From Myoxocephalus aenaeus (lineage: Eukaryota > Chordata > Actinopteri > Perciformes > Cottidae), in NCBI GenBank assembly GCA_038501785.1, contig JBAMJR010000350.1, positions 1,349,501 through 1,413,500 on the forward strand: DNA of 64,000 nt, read 5' to 3'. Position 1 is the stretch's first letter; every line of letters starts with the position of its first letter. Both the position numbers and the translations under genes were made by a program. Below the pieces are notes generated by a model. It had not been told where the DNA came from. It saw only the letters and a program-made list of their open reading frames with translations, and did no database searches. Below, in pieces: positions 1 through 9,151 of this stretch.

Positions 1-349
1 TTTATCTTGTAAATGTTATGGGCTGTATGTTGTTAGTTTTATTAATCGGAATGACATTGATTCCTTAGCTTACTGTGTGAGGTTTTATTTATTTATTTAG
101 ATATATCTTTCTTCGAGCCCTGAAACAGTAATCATTTAACAATTCATTAGAGAACGTCATCTTAGGTTTGGAGAGCCTCGTGGATAAAAAAAAAGAGTCT
201 GTTAATAAAAACCTCATCCTACCAACGTATCTAACATCCAAGGACTACCGACTGGTGGTACACACAGTTAAACAGTGTGTATCATCTTTTGTTATAGTAT
301 ATGCTGGACGTGTCTGTGTCCTGCATTGAATCGTGTTGGGAGTCCTTAC

Positions 350-455
350 GTCTGCTGGCATCTTCATTTACATTTTGTTGCTCTTTTACGTCCACTTGTG
401 ACTCTTTCGGGTTGTTAGAGACAGACATCGGACCAGCATCCAGTGCAGCTGTTGC
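350..455 (-). CDS. hydin: hydin exon 48 (probable, duplicate of exon 45)
   Basis: From a good acceptor (TTCTCCAG) it reads ATAALDAGPMSVSNNPKESQ then VDVKEQQNVNEDASR, and ends at a strong donor AGAC/GTAAGG. Read-through would stop near 282. It resembles exon 45 (KESQVDVKEQQNVNE against KEPPVDARETTNLNE). Confidence 0.6.
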
Positions 456-542
456 CTGGAGAAGTAAATCAAATAAAATGACTGATTGGCAAACAGTGCA
501 CATGTTTGTTTTTGCGCATGTGAACGGGGTGCATGCACAGAC

Positions 543-665
543 CTCCTTCCCGCCAGACGGGCCCCTCTTCACCGGAGCTTCTTTATTATCTTTCTCTCCT
601 CCCTTTTTGCTTTTCTTCAACTCTTTTTCCTCTCTTAGCCTCTTCATCTCTGCAGTTTCTATACT
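543..665 (-). CDS. hydin: hydin exon 47 (probable, duplicate of exon 44)
   Basis: Reads SIETAEMKRLREEKELKKSK then KGGEKDNKEAPVKRGPSGGK-E, with donor GAG/GTCTGT. ELKKSKKGGEKDNKEAPVKR parallels ELKKKSTRGTKKDPKEVLRK of exon 44 and ends at the same phase with a similar donor. The acceptor is uncertain (CTCAAG or CTGCAG). Confidence 0.6.
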
Positions 666-1862
666 CTTGAGATCCAATCACAAGCATATTTTAAGACAGT
701 TAAGATGTGCAAAGTTTGTGATTGAATATCTATAATTCCTGCTGTAGATGGATCCATAGTGAGATTGAAGACTAACATTGATAATAATTACATTGTTTAC
801 CTGGATGGACAAGACAACAGGATGTAAGGAACCTAGAAGAACTGCACTAAAACATGTTAGTGTCTACGTGAAGTGAGAGGCAGGTGAGGCTCTCTTCCCT
901 GCAGCTGTTGCCATAGAGGTGTTTGCCATGGCTGTGGTTTTGGCATTAAGTCTGTACAGTCCTGGAGGCATGTTTGAATAAATGTGCTGGAAGTTATGAC
1001 ATGACCCATAGCTGGGCATAACAAATAAAACATTTTTTTGCAGTGACTGTCAATGAAGTTTTTCAACAACTGCATGTTTATTCATGTTTTTTCCTGCTCA
1101 TGACAGTTGCACTGCGACAGGACAACTGCCTTGGCCGTTAAGATTGCCCCTCCTGGTTCTCAGTCCAGCTGTATTTATTGTAGAAACTCAGCATGGAAAC
1201 TGTTCTACTTACTGTACTCTATGGCAACATCTTCACATAAACCTGCAACAATTGTGTACTTCACACAGTAATTACACCTACTTTGCAACATAAACGGTAG
1301 CAAGCATACAGGCTCTCATTCTATAATAGGTTCCTGACAATACTCTATTTCCCTGGACTTGGGTTTGTTCCACAGTAAAAACTAAAATGTACCCAGTTGT
1401 TATTTAACCTGTCCTCGTCAGCATATCAAGTAGTGTTGGTAATTAAAAAAATGATTCACAGCAGATTTATAAAGCGCTACAGAACTCATTACTCTATCTT
1501 CCCCCAAATCTTCCAGTTGTGTTGCTCAGTAGATCATACGCTGGTAGAAAGTAGTTTATAACAAAGTCCTTCCCAGTTAATTATAAAATACCTAAAAAGA
1601 AAAAAATCTCACATTGTTACCTGTTATTCCCTGATTTGTATTATTAAATAATACAATATTGTAAATAAATATTATTTTCTTGAACATACATGTAAGTATC
1701 AGTACCTCCTGCACTGGTACACAATGGTACCGTAAATTGGGAAGAATGATGCTGTGTGTAGCGGGACTCAAACTAAAGATAATATTTTATATACCCTAAC
1801 ATTCTATAATACCATACAATGTATTTGTGGGGTTGAATGCCTTTGCAGAGCAGTGAACCGAC

Positions 1863-1949
1863 CTTTTCTCTCTCCAGCTGGTCTGAGGGTTGAGGAGACT
1901 CTGCATGTACTGCTTTGTTTTCTTCCATCGGCTTTTGTAAATCATCAGC
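1863..1949 (-). CDS. hydin: hydin exon 46 (tentative, frame ambiguous)
   Basis: The donor AAAAG/GTCGGT is clear. With acceptor AGAAAG the exon reads ADDLQKPMEENKAVHAESPQ-PSDQLEREK in phase 0, which suits the following exon. With the acceptor four bases earlier it reads ERLMIYKSRWKKTKQYMQSL in phase 1, which suits exon 45. I cannot decide between them from sequence alone. Confidence 0.5.
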
Positions 1950-2132
1950 CTTTCTGCTATGAGGCACTGTAGCGGCAAAGCGGATCATATGTCAGCAACT
2001 AACCAATCAGATCACAGTCTAAACACTACTATTTGATGGATATTATTCAAGATGTCCTGGTATCAAGATAGGGAAAATAATTGAAAGTGTCCAGTGTTAA
2101 ACAATAGGTGAATTATTTGCCCTTGCCTGCAC

Positions 2133-2226
2133 CTTCATTTAAATTAGTCGTCTCTCTGGCATCCACAGGTGGCTCTTTACAGTTGTCACAGGAAGACATC
2201 CGCCGCCCATTGAATGCATCTGCTGA
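2133..2226 (-). CDS. hydin: hydin exon 45 (probable)
   Basis: From acceptor TCTGCAG the frame reads SADAFNGRRMSSCDNCKEPP then VDARETTNLNE, ending at GAAG/GTGCAG (phase 1). If not spliced it reaches a stop at about 2110. The peptide resembles the putative exon at 350-455, which supports it as coding. Confidence 0.6.
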
Positions 2227-2331
2227 CTGCAGATGAAACCAAACCACTTAGTTTCATTACCACCACATTATTATTATTATATTCAAGATTTTGTTCATTA
2301 AGGAATGTTGGTGTGGAATACATATACAGAC

Positions 2332-2482
2332 CTGCTTCCCCTCCAGCATGCTCTTCTTCCTCAACACTTCTTTGGGGTCTTTCTTTGTGCCCCTTGTGCT
2401 CTTCTTTTTCAACTCTTCTTCTTTCAACCTATCCATCTCCTCCTGGAGCCTCTTTTTTTCCTGCTCAACGCGCTCAAGCTCC
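2332..2482 (-). CDS. hydin: hydin exon 44 (coiled coil)
   Basis: Reads ELERVEQEKKRLQEEMDRLK, EEELKKKSTRGTKKDPKEVL and RKKSMLEGKQ; matches the EDELKRRVKKGKQ region of HYDIN. Ends in phase 0, giving 2,275 codons from the ATG. Confidence 0.95.
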
Positions 2483-2962
2483 CTGACACACAGGCACACA
2501 TACAGTCACACGTTTTAAGGTTCATTTGTGGGGTTTAAAATAAATAATAAAAATTGGTGAAAGCTGCGTCTAATAAGAGCCCCAACAGTTTGGACTAAAA
2601 AACTATAAGTACAGTCATGCACACAACATGGAAAACTGGAGGGTTACATTAGGTTTTCATCCAGGTATGCATCTTGTATATTTTATCATACCTTGACTTA
2701 AAGTTTCCTCTATAGTTTATTCCTACATAACTACTGTGGTGTTTCTTTGGTCATCTCTTTTTGTTGGTTCACCCATGGTGTTCCTTCTGCATCAGGGTTG
2801 TATTCATAATCATTTGAAATTTGAAGATGCAGAAATTACAACAAGTTTTTTCCAGTTGAGAGAGCGTGATGAATCCGACTTGAAACACTGGTACTAGCAA
2901 AATCTCAGAAGAAAAAATAAAGTTTTGGGTTAAGATGTGTTGGACCATTTCCCAGTCAATAC

Positions 2963-3104
2963 CTGAGATTATGCTTTCTGCGCTTCTCTCTCATTCGCTG
3001 GAAAATACGCTCCCGATCCACCTCTGGCAGAGTGTCGTACTCCTCCTCCTCCAGCTCTTGCAGCCACTGCTCCTCCCTGTCAGCCTTCTCTTTCTGCAGA
3101 GCCG
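2963..3104 (-). CDS. hydin: hydin exon 43 (coiled coil)
   Basis: Reads ALQKEKADREEQWLQELEEE, EYDTLPEVDRERIFQRMREK and RRKHNL; matches LQNMDEEEYDALTEEEKLTF of HYDIN. Strongly charged coiled coil. The acceptor is fed by a TG repeat followed by TCCTTCAG. Confidence 0.97.
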
Positions 3105-3251
3105 CTGAAGGACACACACACACACACAGACAGCCCCACATACTTTACAGTGCCATAAACCCTACTGAATAGACAAGAAAACACAAGAACTTTGATGATT
3201 CATGTCCTCTGTAAAATTGACGTATTAGCTGGTGCAGTTTTTTTTTTTTAC

Positions 3252-3435
3252 CCTCAGCTTCTCTCTGTGCTTTCTCCCGTGCCTTCAGGGCAGCGTAGGA
3301 GTCAGACAGGGTGACGACAAAGATGTATTTGCGGTTATTAAGGGCCTTGAGAACAATTTGCAGCGTTCTGGCTGCTGACTGAGAGAACACAGACTCCAGG
3401 CCGTCGATCACGATGCCGCGGTGACAGTCGCTTAG
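3252..3435 (-). CDS. hydin: hydin exon 42
   Basis: Reads LSDCHRGIVIDGLESVFSQS, AARTLQIVLKALNNRKYIFV and DSYAALKAREKAQREAE. It matches LSDCYRGVVFDGLDTLFARNAA and DYAAMKAQEKAKKEQEE, the end of the P-loop-like domain. Phase 1 out. Confidence 0.98.
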
Positions 3436-3597
3436 CTGCGATCACGACGCCGTGGCAATGACAAGACACAGATAACACAAATGACACTGAGGTGAAACAC
3501 CTAGTATTACACATAATACATATCTGATATATCTTCGTATTGTGACTCACAATATACTATTAAATTAAACTGACTCACTAACAGTGTGTGAACTTAC

Positions 3598-3672
3598 CTG
3601 AAATCGTTCTGCTAGGATATCAACCAGGAGCTGTTCAGGCAACAGATTGCTGAGTGTGGTCACATCTCCTCC
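3598..3672 (-). CDS. hydin: hydin exon 41
   Basis: 25 residues, GGDVTTLSNLLPEQLLVDIL-AERFQ; matches GLMSCVLPEELLVQILAERIQ. Phase 0 at both ends. Confidence 0.96.
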
Positions 3673-3844
3673 CTGAGGCGAAAGCACACACAAATAATTG
3701 GTTTATTATATTCAATTATTATATTTTAGATAGACTAGATGAAGATGTATCAAGTAGGTTCAAACCCTCAATTCAAACCTGGAATAAAATAGTTAGACAT
3801 AACACTAATAAAACAGCAGATGTGCAGAGGATGAGGAAATATAC

Positions 3845-4017
3845 CAGGCAAAGGGCAAAGTGTGTGTTTTCCGTCTCCCGAAGAGACTTGGAGTCATTTC
3901 CACTGAAGCCGTCCTCACTGGGCTTTGAAGGAACTTCCAAAGTGTCGCGTGAAGCTGAATGTGGAGCTGGTTCTGAGGCTTCTAGATCTGCTGCGGGTCC
4001 TGGTTCTGTGGTCTGTG
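3845..4017 (-). CDS. hydin: hydin exon 40
   Basis: Linker AQTTEPGPAADLEASEPAPH, then SKPSEDGFSGNDSKSLRETE and NTHFALCL. It sits where mammals have a poorly conserved Ser/Pro-rich insert in the P-loop domain. Frame and phases fit, but sequence support is weak. Confidence 0.75.
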
Positions 4018-4363
4018 CTGAAAGCAGATGCATATATTTACTTTCGCCTGCATTTACCGATGTTACTCAACACTATGATCTACCGCAGTCGTGTCCTTTC
4101 TGACTATAGAAGATTAATAATGATGATTCCAAGCACAAGGCTGCTTAGCACTGTAATCTTTTATTATTGACTACTGAGCCGTCACTGTGAAGTAGTTGGT
4201 GATTAAAGGACTTTTTAATCGTTTGGAAGTAAGTAAGTCTGTCCGTCACGAGCCATTTCTCTCACTTCTCTCACTTCTAGTCTCCTGCAACTCACTAAAC
4301 AGAGCAGAAAAAACTCCCACGTGTTAAGCATTGCACTGCGCTGACACTGCATTTTATTCTTAC

Positions 4364-4537
4364 CAGCCTCCTCAGCCTTCTTCTTGGCATAATCGGCAGC
4401 AGCACCGTCATAGAGTTGTCTTGCAGTCAGGCCGACAGGTGAAGTGCCATTCATGAGCACCTCCGTAACCACAGCATCAACCCTCAGGCACGCCCCTCCG
4501 TAGTGACGTGCCAGAGCGGCCACTGTGCGGCCCTTAT
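4364..4537 (-). CDS. hydin: hydin exon 39 (P-loop domain, continued)
   Basis: Reads DKGRTVAALARHYGGACLRV then DAVVTEVLMNGTSPVGLTAR and QLYDGAAADYAKKKAEEAG. It matches GKSANAVSVAKYYNAACLSIDSIV. The joined Walker A reads GAPLTDKG, so the Gly and Ser/Thr of GxxxxGK[ST] are replaced while the Lys is kept. A 90-bp palindrome lies 36 nt upstream of the acceptor. Confidence 0.96.
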
Positions 4538-4573
4538 CTAAAGTGGAGAATACATACTCATCAAGCACAGGTA

Positions 4574-4663
4574 ACTGGGTATTTAAAAAGTATATGCTAT
4601 GTAAACTGTATAGTACTTCCGTACTATACAGTTTACATAGCATATACTTTTTAAATACCCAGT
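4574..4663. repeat. Perfect 43-bp-arm palindrome in hydin intron 38
   Basis: Left arm 4574-4616, loop TTCC 4617-4620, right arm 4621-4663; no mismatch in either arm. On the hydin transcript it would end 36 nt before the exon 39 acceptor. Confidence 0.95.
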
Positions 4664-4995
4664 ATTTAAAAAGCCCTGAGAGACGAGTGAGAAAAAATGA
4701 TTTTGGTGATCCTTTTGAGTCTGATTAAGTTGTTTTCTCTCCTGTGTTTAGGACTTAAAAACCGGTGAACAAGAGAGGTTTTGCAGGTGAAAAACAAAGT
4801 TTTGCAAGGATAAGCTCTCTGAAGTCTCTTCTGAGGAGCTCATTGCGTTTCAACTGCAAGGACCAGGGTCTAAATTAAATTCCCATTTTATTTGATTAAA
4901 ATATGAAGATTCTGCAAATTAGCTGACATTATTTTACTTGATTTACAATATATAATCTAATGTTCATGGGTTAATTCGTCAATTAATTGCCTCAC

Positions 4996-5166
4996 CTGTC
5001 AGTGGGGCTCCATTCACAATAACAGCAATGCCTCTGCGGTTGCGTGCAGCCAGACCCTCGTGTGACAGATCAACACACATGTGGCGGGCGATTGCTCTGG
5101 AGACGGGGGTCATCTCGAGCGGCCCCAGTCCCCCAAGGCGTCCCTCTTTGGTCATCTCAGAAACGA
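4996..5166 (-). CDS. hydin: hydin exon 38 (P-loop domain, first half)
   Basis: Reads VSEMTKEGRLGGLGPLEMTP, then VSRAIARHMCVDLSHEGLAA and RNRRGIAVIVNGAPLT. It matches NPVSKAIARHLGIDIS and KNRKGIAIIIHGTPLSG of HYDIN. The intron interrupts the Walker A loop after GAPLT plus one base. Confidence 0.98.
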
Positions 5167-5265
5167 CTGAAAGAACAAGCATCACACAATACATGCGGAA
5201 ATTACGGTGAATTGCACTCACCTCGGGCTACTTTCAGGTTCTTTGTCTAAAATCGTTGCACTCAC

Positions 5266-5392
5266 GTAATTCAGCTGGTTTCACACAGAGAGTGTGCGTT
5301 TCTTCCACTTTGCTGTCATCGTTTGGTCTTGACCTCTGTCCTTCCTCGTATGTGTCACCCCTCGCAGCTTCTTCTTCCTCCAGGCCTTCCTT
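5266..5392 (-). CDS. hydin: hydin exon 37
   Basis: Acidic linker KEGLEEEEAARGDTYEEGQR ending VEETHTLCVKPAEL, before the P-loop domain. The acceptor is the third of three closely spaced AGs (CAG-CAG-AGCAG); only this one keeps phase 0 in and phase 1 out without a stop. Confidence 0.75.
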
Positions 5393-5440
5393 CTGCTCTG
5401 CTGCACACATGTTGGATTAAAACATTATATATGCAGACAC

Positions 5441-5620
5441 CTGGCGGTATACGATTTCAGTGCTTGATGATCGTGTGCGCCTGAGGCTACCATCATCTTT
5501 CAGCTGGGAGCATTGCTCCTGGTAGTAGTCGAGCAGTTCGGTGGGTAGACTTTCTCCAGGGGCTCTGGGAGGCAGCAGTAAAATGTTGTTCTCGTCGTAA
5601 CCCTGCATCAGACGCAGGAT
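5441..5620 (-). CDS. hydin: hydin exon 36
   Basis: 60 residues, ILRLMQGYDENNILLLPPRA then PGESLPTELLDYYQEQ; matches LKGYDSYNTLLLPPRNPGEKLPPELYEYF. Phase 0 at both ends. Confidence 0.97.
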
Positions 5621-5794
5621 CTACATGGGAGGAAGTAGTGGGAAAGAGAGGGGAGGGAGAAGGAAACCAGGACCAGAAGAAAACACGAAAAGGAACAAAT
5701 GGAAAGTTGTGAGGAAAGAAGATAAAAGAGAGGATATCTCCAAGAGGCAAAGAGTGGTTGGAAAGATGTAAAAACATGTGACTAAACATGGTAC

Positions 5795-6085
5795 CTTTTC
5801 TTCCTCGAGATACTGCGTGTCGAATTCCAGGGAGTAGAACTCAATGGGGAAAGAGCACTGGTTTTTGACAGTAACCTCAGCCTCAATGTCAGTGCTGACC
5901 GGCTGGCATGGCCCCAGCTCCAGCACCGACGCGCCGAACTCCAGGTGTGGCTCCTCCCCCCGCCCCTGGGCTGTAATGATCACCTGCTGGCTGCTCTCAG
6001 CCACGCGGACCAGTAGCTGCCTGTTGTACGGCTGCTGCAGGGATACGTACAGTCGGTCACCAATCCATGGAATGCCATGGATGCT
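5795..6085 (-). CDS. hydin: hydin exon 35
   Basis: 97 residues; contains EFGASVLELGPCQPVSTDIE, EAEVTVKNQCSFPIEFYSLE and FDTQYLEEEK, nearly identical to mammalian VIVKNPCNFPIEFYSLEFDQQYLIEEK. The acceptor is a NAGNAG pair (AGCAG), so one extra Gln may be included. Phase 0 at both ends. Confidence 0.98.
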
Positions 6086-6115
6086 CTGCTATGTATTGTC
6101 AATTAAGCTCTTTAC

Positions 6116-6244
6116 CCCCTCAGCAGGGCTGAACTTGATCTGGACATTGACCCGTTCACCAGGGGACAGCATGCCAGAGCTGGGGATACACTTAAACACC
6201 ACGGGAGGCGGTCGCTGCTTCTGCTTCTGCAAGTCCTTTAGACC
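6116..6244 (-). CDS. hydin: hydin exon 34
   Basis: 43 residues, GLKDLQKQKQRPPPVVFKCI then PSSGMLSPGERVNVQIKFSP, the usual ASH pattern G-x-L-x-P-G-E-x-x-x-V. It aligns with IQPISGVLDPGEKSNVQVKF. Phase 0 at both ends. Confidence 0.95.
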
Positions 6245-6387
6245 CTGGCAGAGAGCAAGAACACTGAATGCAGTTATGTCTGTATTTGCACTCCAAACTA
6301 CCTCTACATGGCAGACGCCTGGAGATCAAATAACAAAATGAGAGGGAAAAGTGAAAGGAGACGTCCATGAAATGACAGCTGTTATAC

Positions 6388-6468
6388 CTTTTTGAGAGGA
6401 TTCCCCTTCTCAGCTATGCTCCAGTAGCACGGCACGGACTCAGGATTAAACAGCTGTATTGTCCTCAT
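6388..6468 (-). CDS. hydin: hydin exon 33
   Basis: 27 residues, MRTIQLFNPESVPCYWSIAE-KGNPLKK; aligns with LVETIQLSNHLQVPCEWFV. Phase 0 at both ends. Confidence 0.94.
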
Positions 6469-7021
6469 CTGATGGGGAACAACAAACAACAACAACCTGA
6501 GCGCATTCTCATGTCAGTTTGGCCACAACAGAATTAATTGATATTCAGTAAATACATGTGTTCATGCTGCTTTCGCGTAAAATCACTAATCCCAATGCTT
6601 TGACTTATTCAAAGATGTATAGCCACAACCACGTTGCAGCAGTTCAAGTGTATGAGTTTAGTGAGAGAAATCCTAGGAAATGATGAACTTGCCCCGATCA
6701 GACCGCAAGATGGCACCACAGTGAGGCAGCAAACTAGTCTCTAATTAGTGCCCCTCATTAGCGTGCTATGCACAGAACCAGCAGTGTGAAGCTGAATACA
6801 GAATGTGTGCTTCATGTTATCCCACTTTTGCATGTTGATAACACAGATTGAAATATAAAAGGGCAAAGAAGATTTTATTTAAATTTGTGCAATTATCCAA
6901 TTTTAGTCAAATCAGTGACAGAGATTATCCAAACGTCCAACGCAGCGTTTCCATTCAGTCATAGAACATAACAAGCAACCTCTGCAGGGCTACATGACAG
7001 TGTCCCGTCACACGGTGTTAC

Positions 7022-7135
7022 CTGACACATGCCACGCGGCAGAGTGTCAAACTGCAGCGCATCCGTGGAGACGATGACGGCCGGCACAGTCACCGCTGCA
7101 CACAGCCGCACCTGGACCATCGGGCCGCCTACGAC
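7022..7135 (-). CDS. hydin: hydin exon 32
   Basis: 38 residues, VVGGPMVQVRLCAAVTVPAV then DALQFDTLPRGMCQ. Matches VVGGPTVHICLQAKVTIP. Phase 0 at both ends. Confidence 0.97.
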
Positions 7136-7248
7136 CTGGAAAGACAAATAAAGACAACTTAGAGACGAGGTCGCGATGCGACGGATCAACAAGGGTGACT
7201 ATGAGCCAATAATGTTGAAATGTTACACTGAATCAGAAAAATGTGTAC

Positions 7249-7376
7249 CTGTATTGGCATGACAACACTTGTGTCCCCCAGCTTCAGGTTGGCGCTCTGC
7301 GGGGCAAATTTAACTGTGAAAGACTGTGTCACTCCACAGGGCAGGTTTTTCACTCTTTCCATGTCTGCACTGAATC
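7249..7376 (-). CDS. hydin: hydin exon 31
   Basis: Reads FSADMERVKNLPCGVTQSFT then FAPQSANLKLGDTSVVMPIQ; matches FSTELDRVKNLPYCETEIF and FDPQSANLPVG. Ends in phase 0. Confidence 0.98.
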
Positions 7377-7684
7377 CTTTGAAGAGGCAACAAAACACTC
7401 AAAGTATTATTCAAAAAGGCAAAAGATTTGGTTATTTTTTATTTATTTTTATATTGAGAGGAAATAGAAAATAAAGCAGCCCGTTGAAAACAGAGCGATT
7501 TACCCTATTGATGATGCAGCACTTGCTTTGAGACAATCCATCAATTAAACTTGATCTTTTATCCTTTTTTCTGTACTATCATACCACTTTAAGATTATTC
7601 ACAGAGTACCATTGTCATGTCCGTCTGTTAAACATGAAGATGGATCCAGGAGGTGGTTCATTTAGCTGAATGTAAACACCGGAT

Positions 7685-7745
7685 ACAGGAGAAACCGCTC
7701 TGTCCAAAGTTAAACAAAATCCCACCAGTACCTTTAAAGCCTTAT
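7685..7745. repeat. Fragment of a common fish interspersed repeat
   Basis: Shares the segment ACAAAATCCCACCAGTACCT-TTAAAGC with the related copies near 33200-33480 and 52775-53110. Unclassified. Confidence 0.45.
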
Positions 7746-8360
7746 TAACTATGGAATGCCATTTCATCCAATATTAAATAGATACAGACCTACATAAATA
7801 AACTAATAGTCCTATGAAATTAATAAATATGTCAATGAAATAAATCCTGAAATAAATAATTCAGGCAATAAGAATATAAATACATATACATATATAAATT
7901 AGTCAATATAGTTTAAATATATTCTTAATATATTCTTATTTTAAAAAAGGGCATTCTCCAAAGGTGACTTTTATTTTATAATTTGACATTTATTTACTTA
8001 AGAATACTTTTATTTCCTAATGCCACATTTATTTCACAGTTTTTTTTTTTATTTCCCTCTGTTATATTCAAATGAAAGCGTTGAGAGTCACAGATTTAGA
8101 CCAAAACACAAGAATGATCTAGCTAGCTGACTCCGCCTCCCTCGACTGAGAGACTGGAAAGGCATTTTGGAGCTCAATCACAGGGCGGATTGACGCATTC
8201 TTTTTCACTTTGGGAAACGGCCTTGGCGGAGGGCTGCAGCCTCCGAGTGCCTTTCTAGTTTCCTGCGTGTCCTCAAGCTCAATCACTGCCGATTTATGAA
8301 TGCCGTATGCAGCATCACACCCAAGTTGTTCTGTTGTCTGACGTTTGTGAATGATGTTAC

Positions 8361-8497
8361 CTGTTCCAGCTAGAGGTTTGCCATGGGCATGGAAGGACAC
8401 AGGCACTGACCCAGTGTTGGCAACATTCACAGTGTGACTGAGGACATTGCCTGGAATGACACAACCAAAATCCAAAACGTACTCTGGGAGCAGGAAC
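8361..8497 (-). CDS. hydin: hydin exon 30
   Basis: Reads FLLPEYVLDFGCVIPGNVLS then TVNVANTGSVPVSFHAHGKP, matching QLPEYILDFGYIILGEV and NTSHFPVSFHAE. Ends with one base of a Gly codon (ACAG/GTAACA). Confidence 0.97.
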
Positions 8498-8923
8498 CTG
8501 GGGGAGTGGAAAGAAATACTTGAAAAACAATGAAAGACAAGCAACATCCGTGTCACAAGTTAGTTTACTGAAGCAGGGCTTGGCAACTGTTCAAATGTTT
8601 CAAGTTGTCATGATCATGAAACATTATCGTTTAACAAAACGATGATGTTTTATCGTTTTGTCATCATTTATAACTGACCAAACTCTTTTTAATTTACCGA
8701 AACACAGTTCTTTGCCTTTAACATCAACTTGATTATTTCATACATCATGTGAAGATAAACAAGGGGCCATGAGCGGTATGGTACGAGTCAAAACATCAAT
8801 ATGTGCAAGTACCATACAACAACAAAAATAACCAGCCAGATATTATTATCATTAACACAAACTCTTTGAATTCCCCAACACAGTTCTTCTTTCAGACCAA
8901 TGACTGGGCCATCTGTTCAACCA

Positions 8924-8925
<2 letters not shown>

Positions 8926-9017
<92 letters not shown>
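8926..9017. repeat. (TG)46 microsatellite abutting hydin exon 29 donor
   Basis: Pure 92-bp dinucleotide run. On the hydin strand it is a CA repeat starting 6 nt into intron 29. Confidence 0.97.
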
Positions 9018-9019
<2 letters not shown>

Positions 9020-9023
9020 ATAC

Positions 9024-9151
9024 TGGCTAAGTTTGTCCCACTTTCTGGAGGACCCTTGCGAGTCTCTGCGCTCCAGCAGGCTGCCAGTCACAGCGAGAGC
9101 ATTCCGTTTGACCAACGTCCTCTCAACCTCCTTGTGAAGCAGCTCTTCATG
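9024..9151 (-). CDS. hydin: hydin exon 29
   Basis: Reads HEELLHKEVERTLVKRNALA then RKWDKLS; aligns with the HLQMEVERLIVQSYVLEHQ segment. The donor GTATGT is followed at once by a 92-bp (CA)46 tract. Confidence 0.88.

Noticed and set aside
301..735. 144-residue plus-strand open frame at the left edge
   Set aside because: It is antisense to hydin exons 47 and 48; the minus-strand reading matches the HYDIN coiled coil.
5844..6341. 165-residue plus-strand open frame
   Set aside because: Shadow of hydin exons 34 and 35 on the opposite strand.
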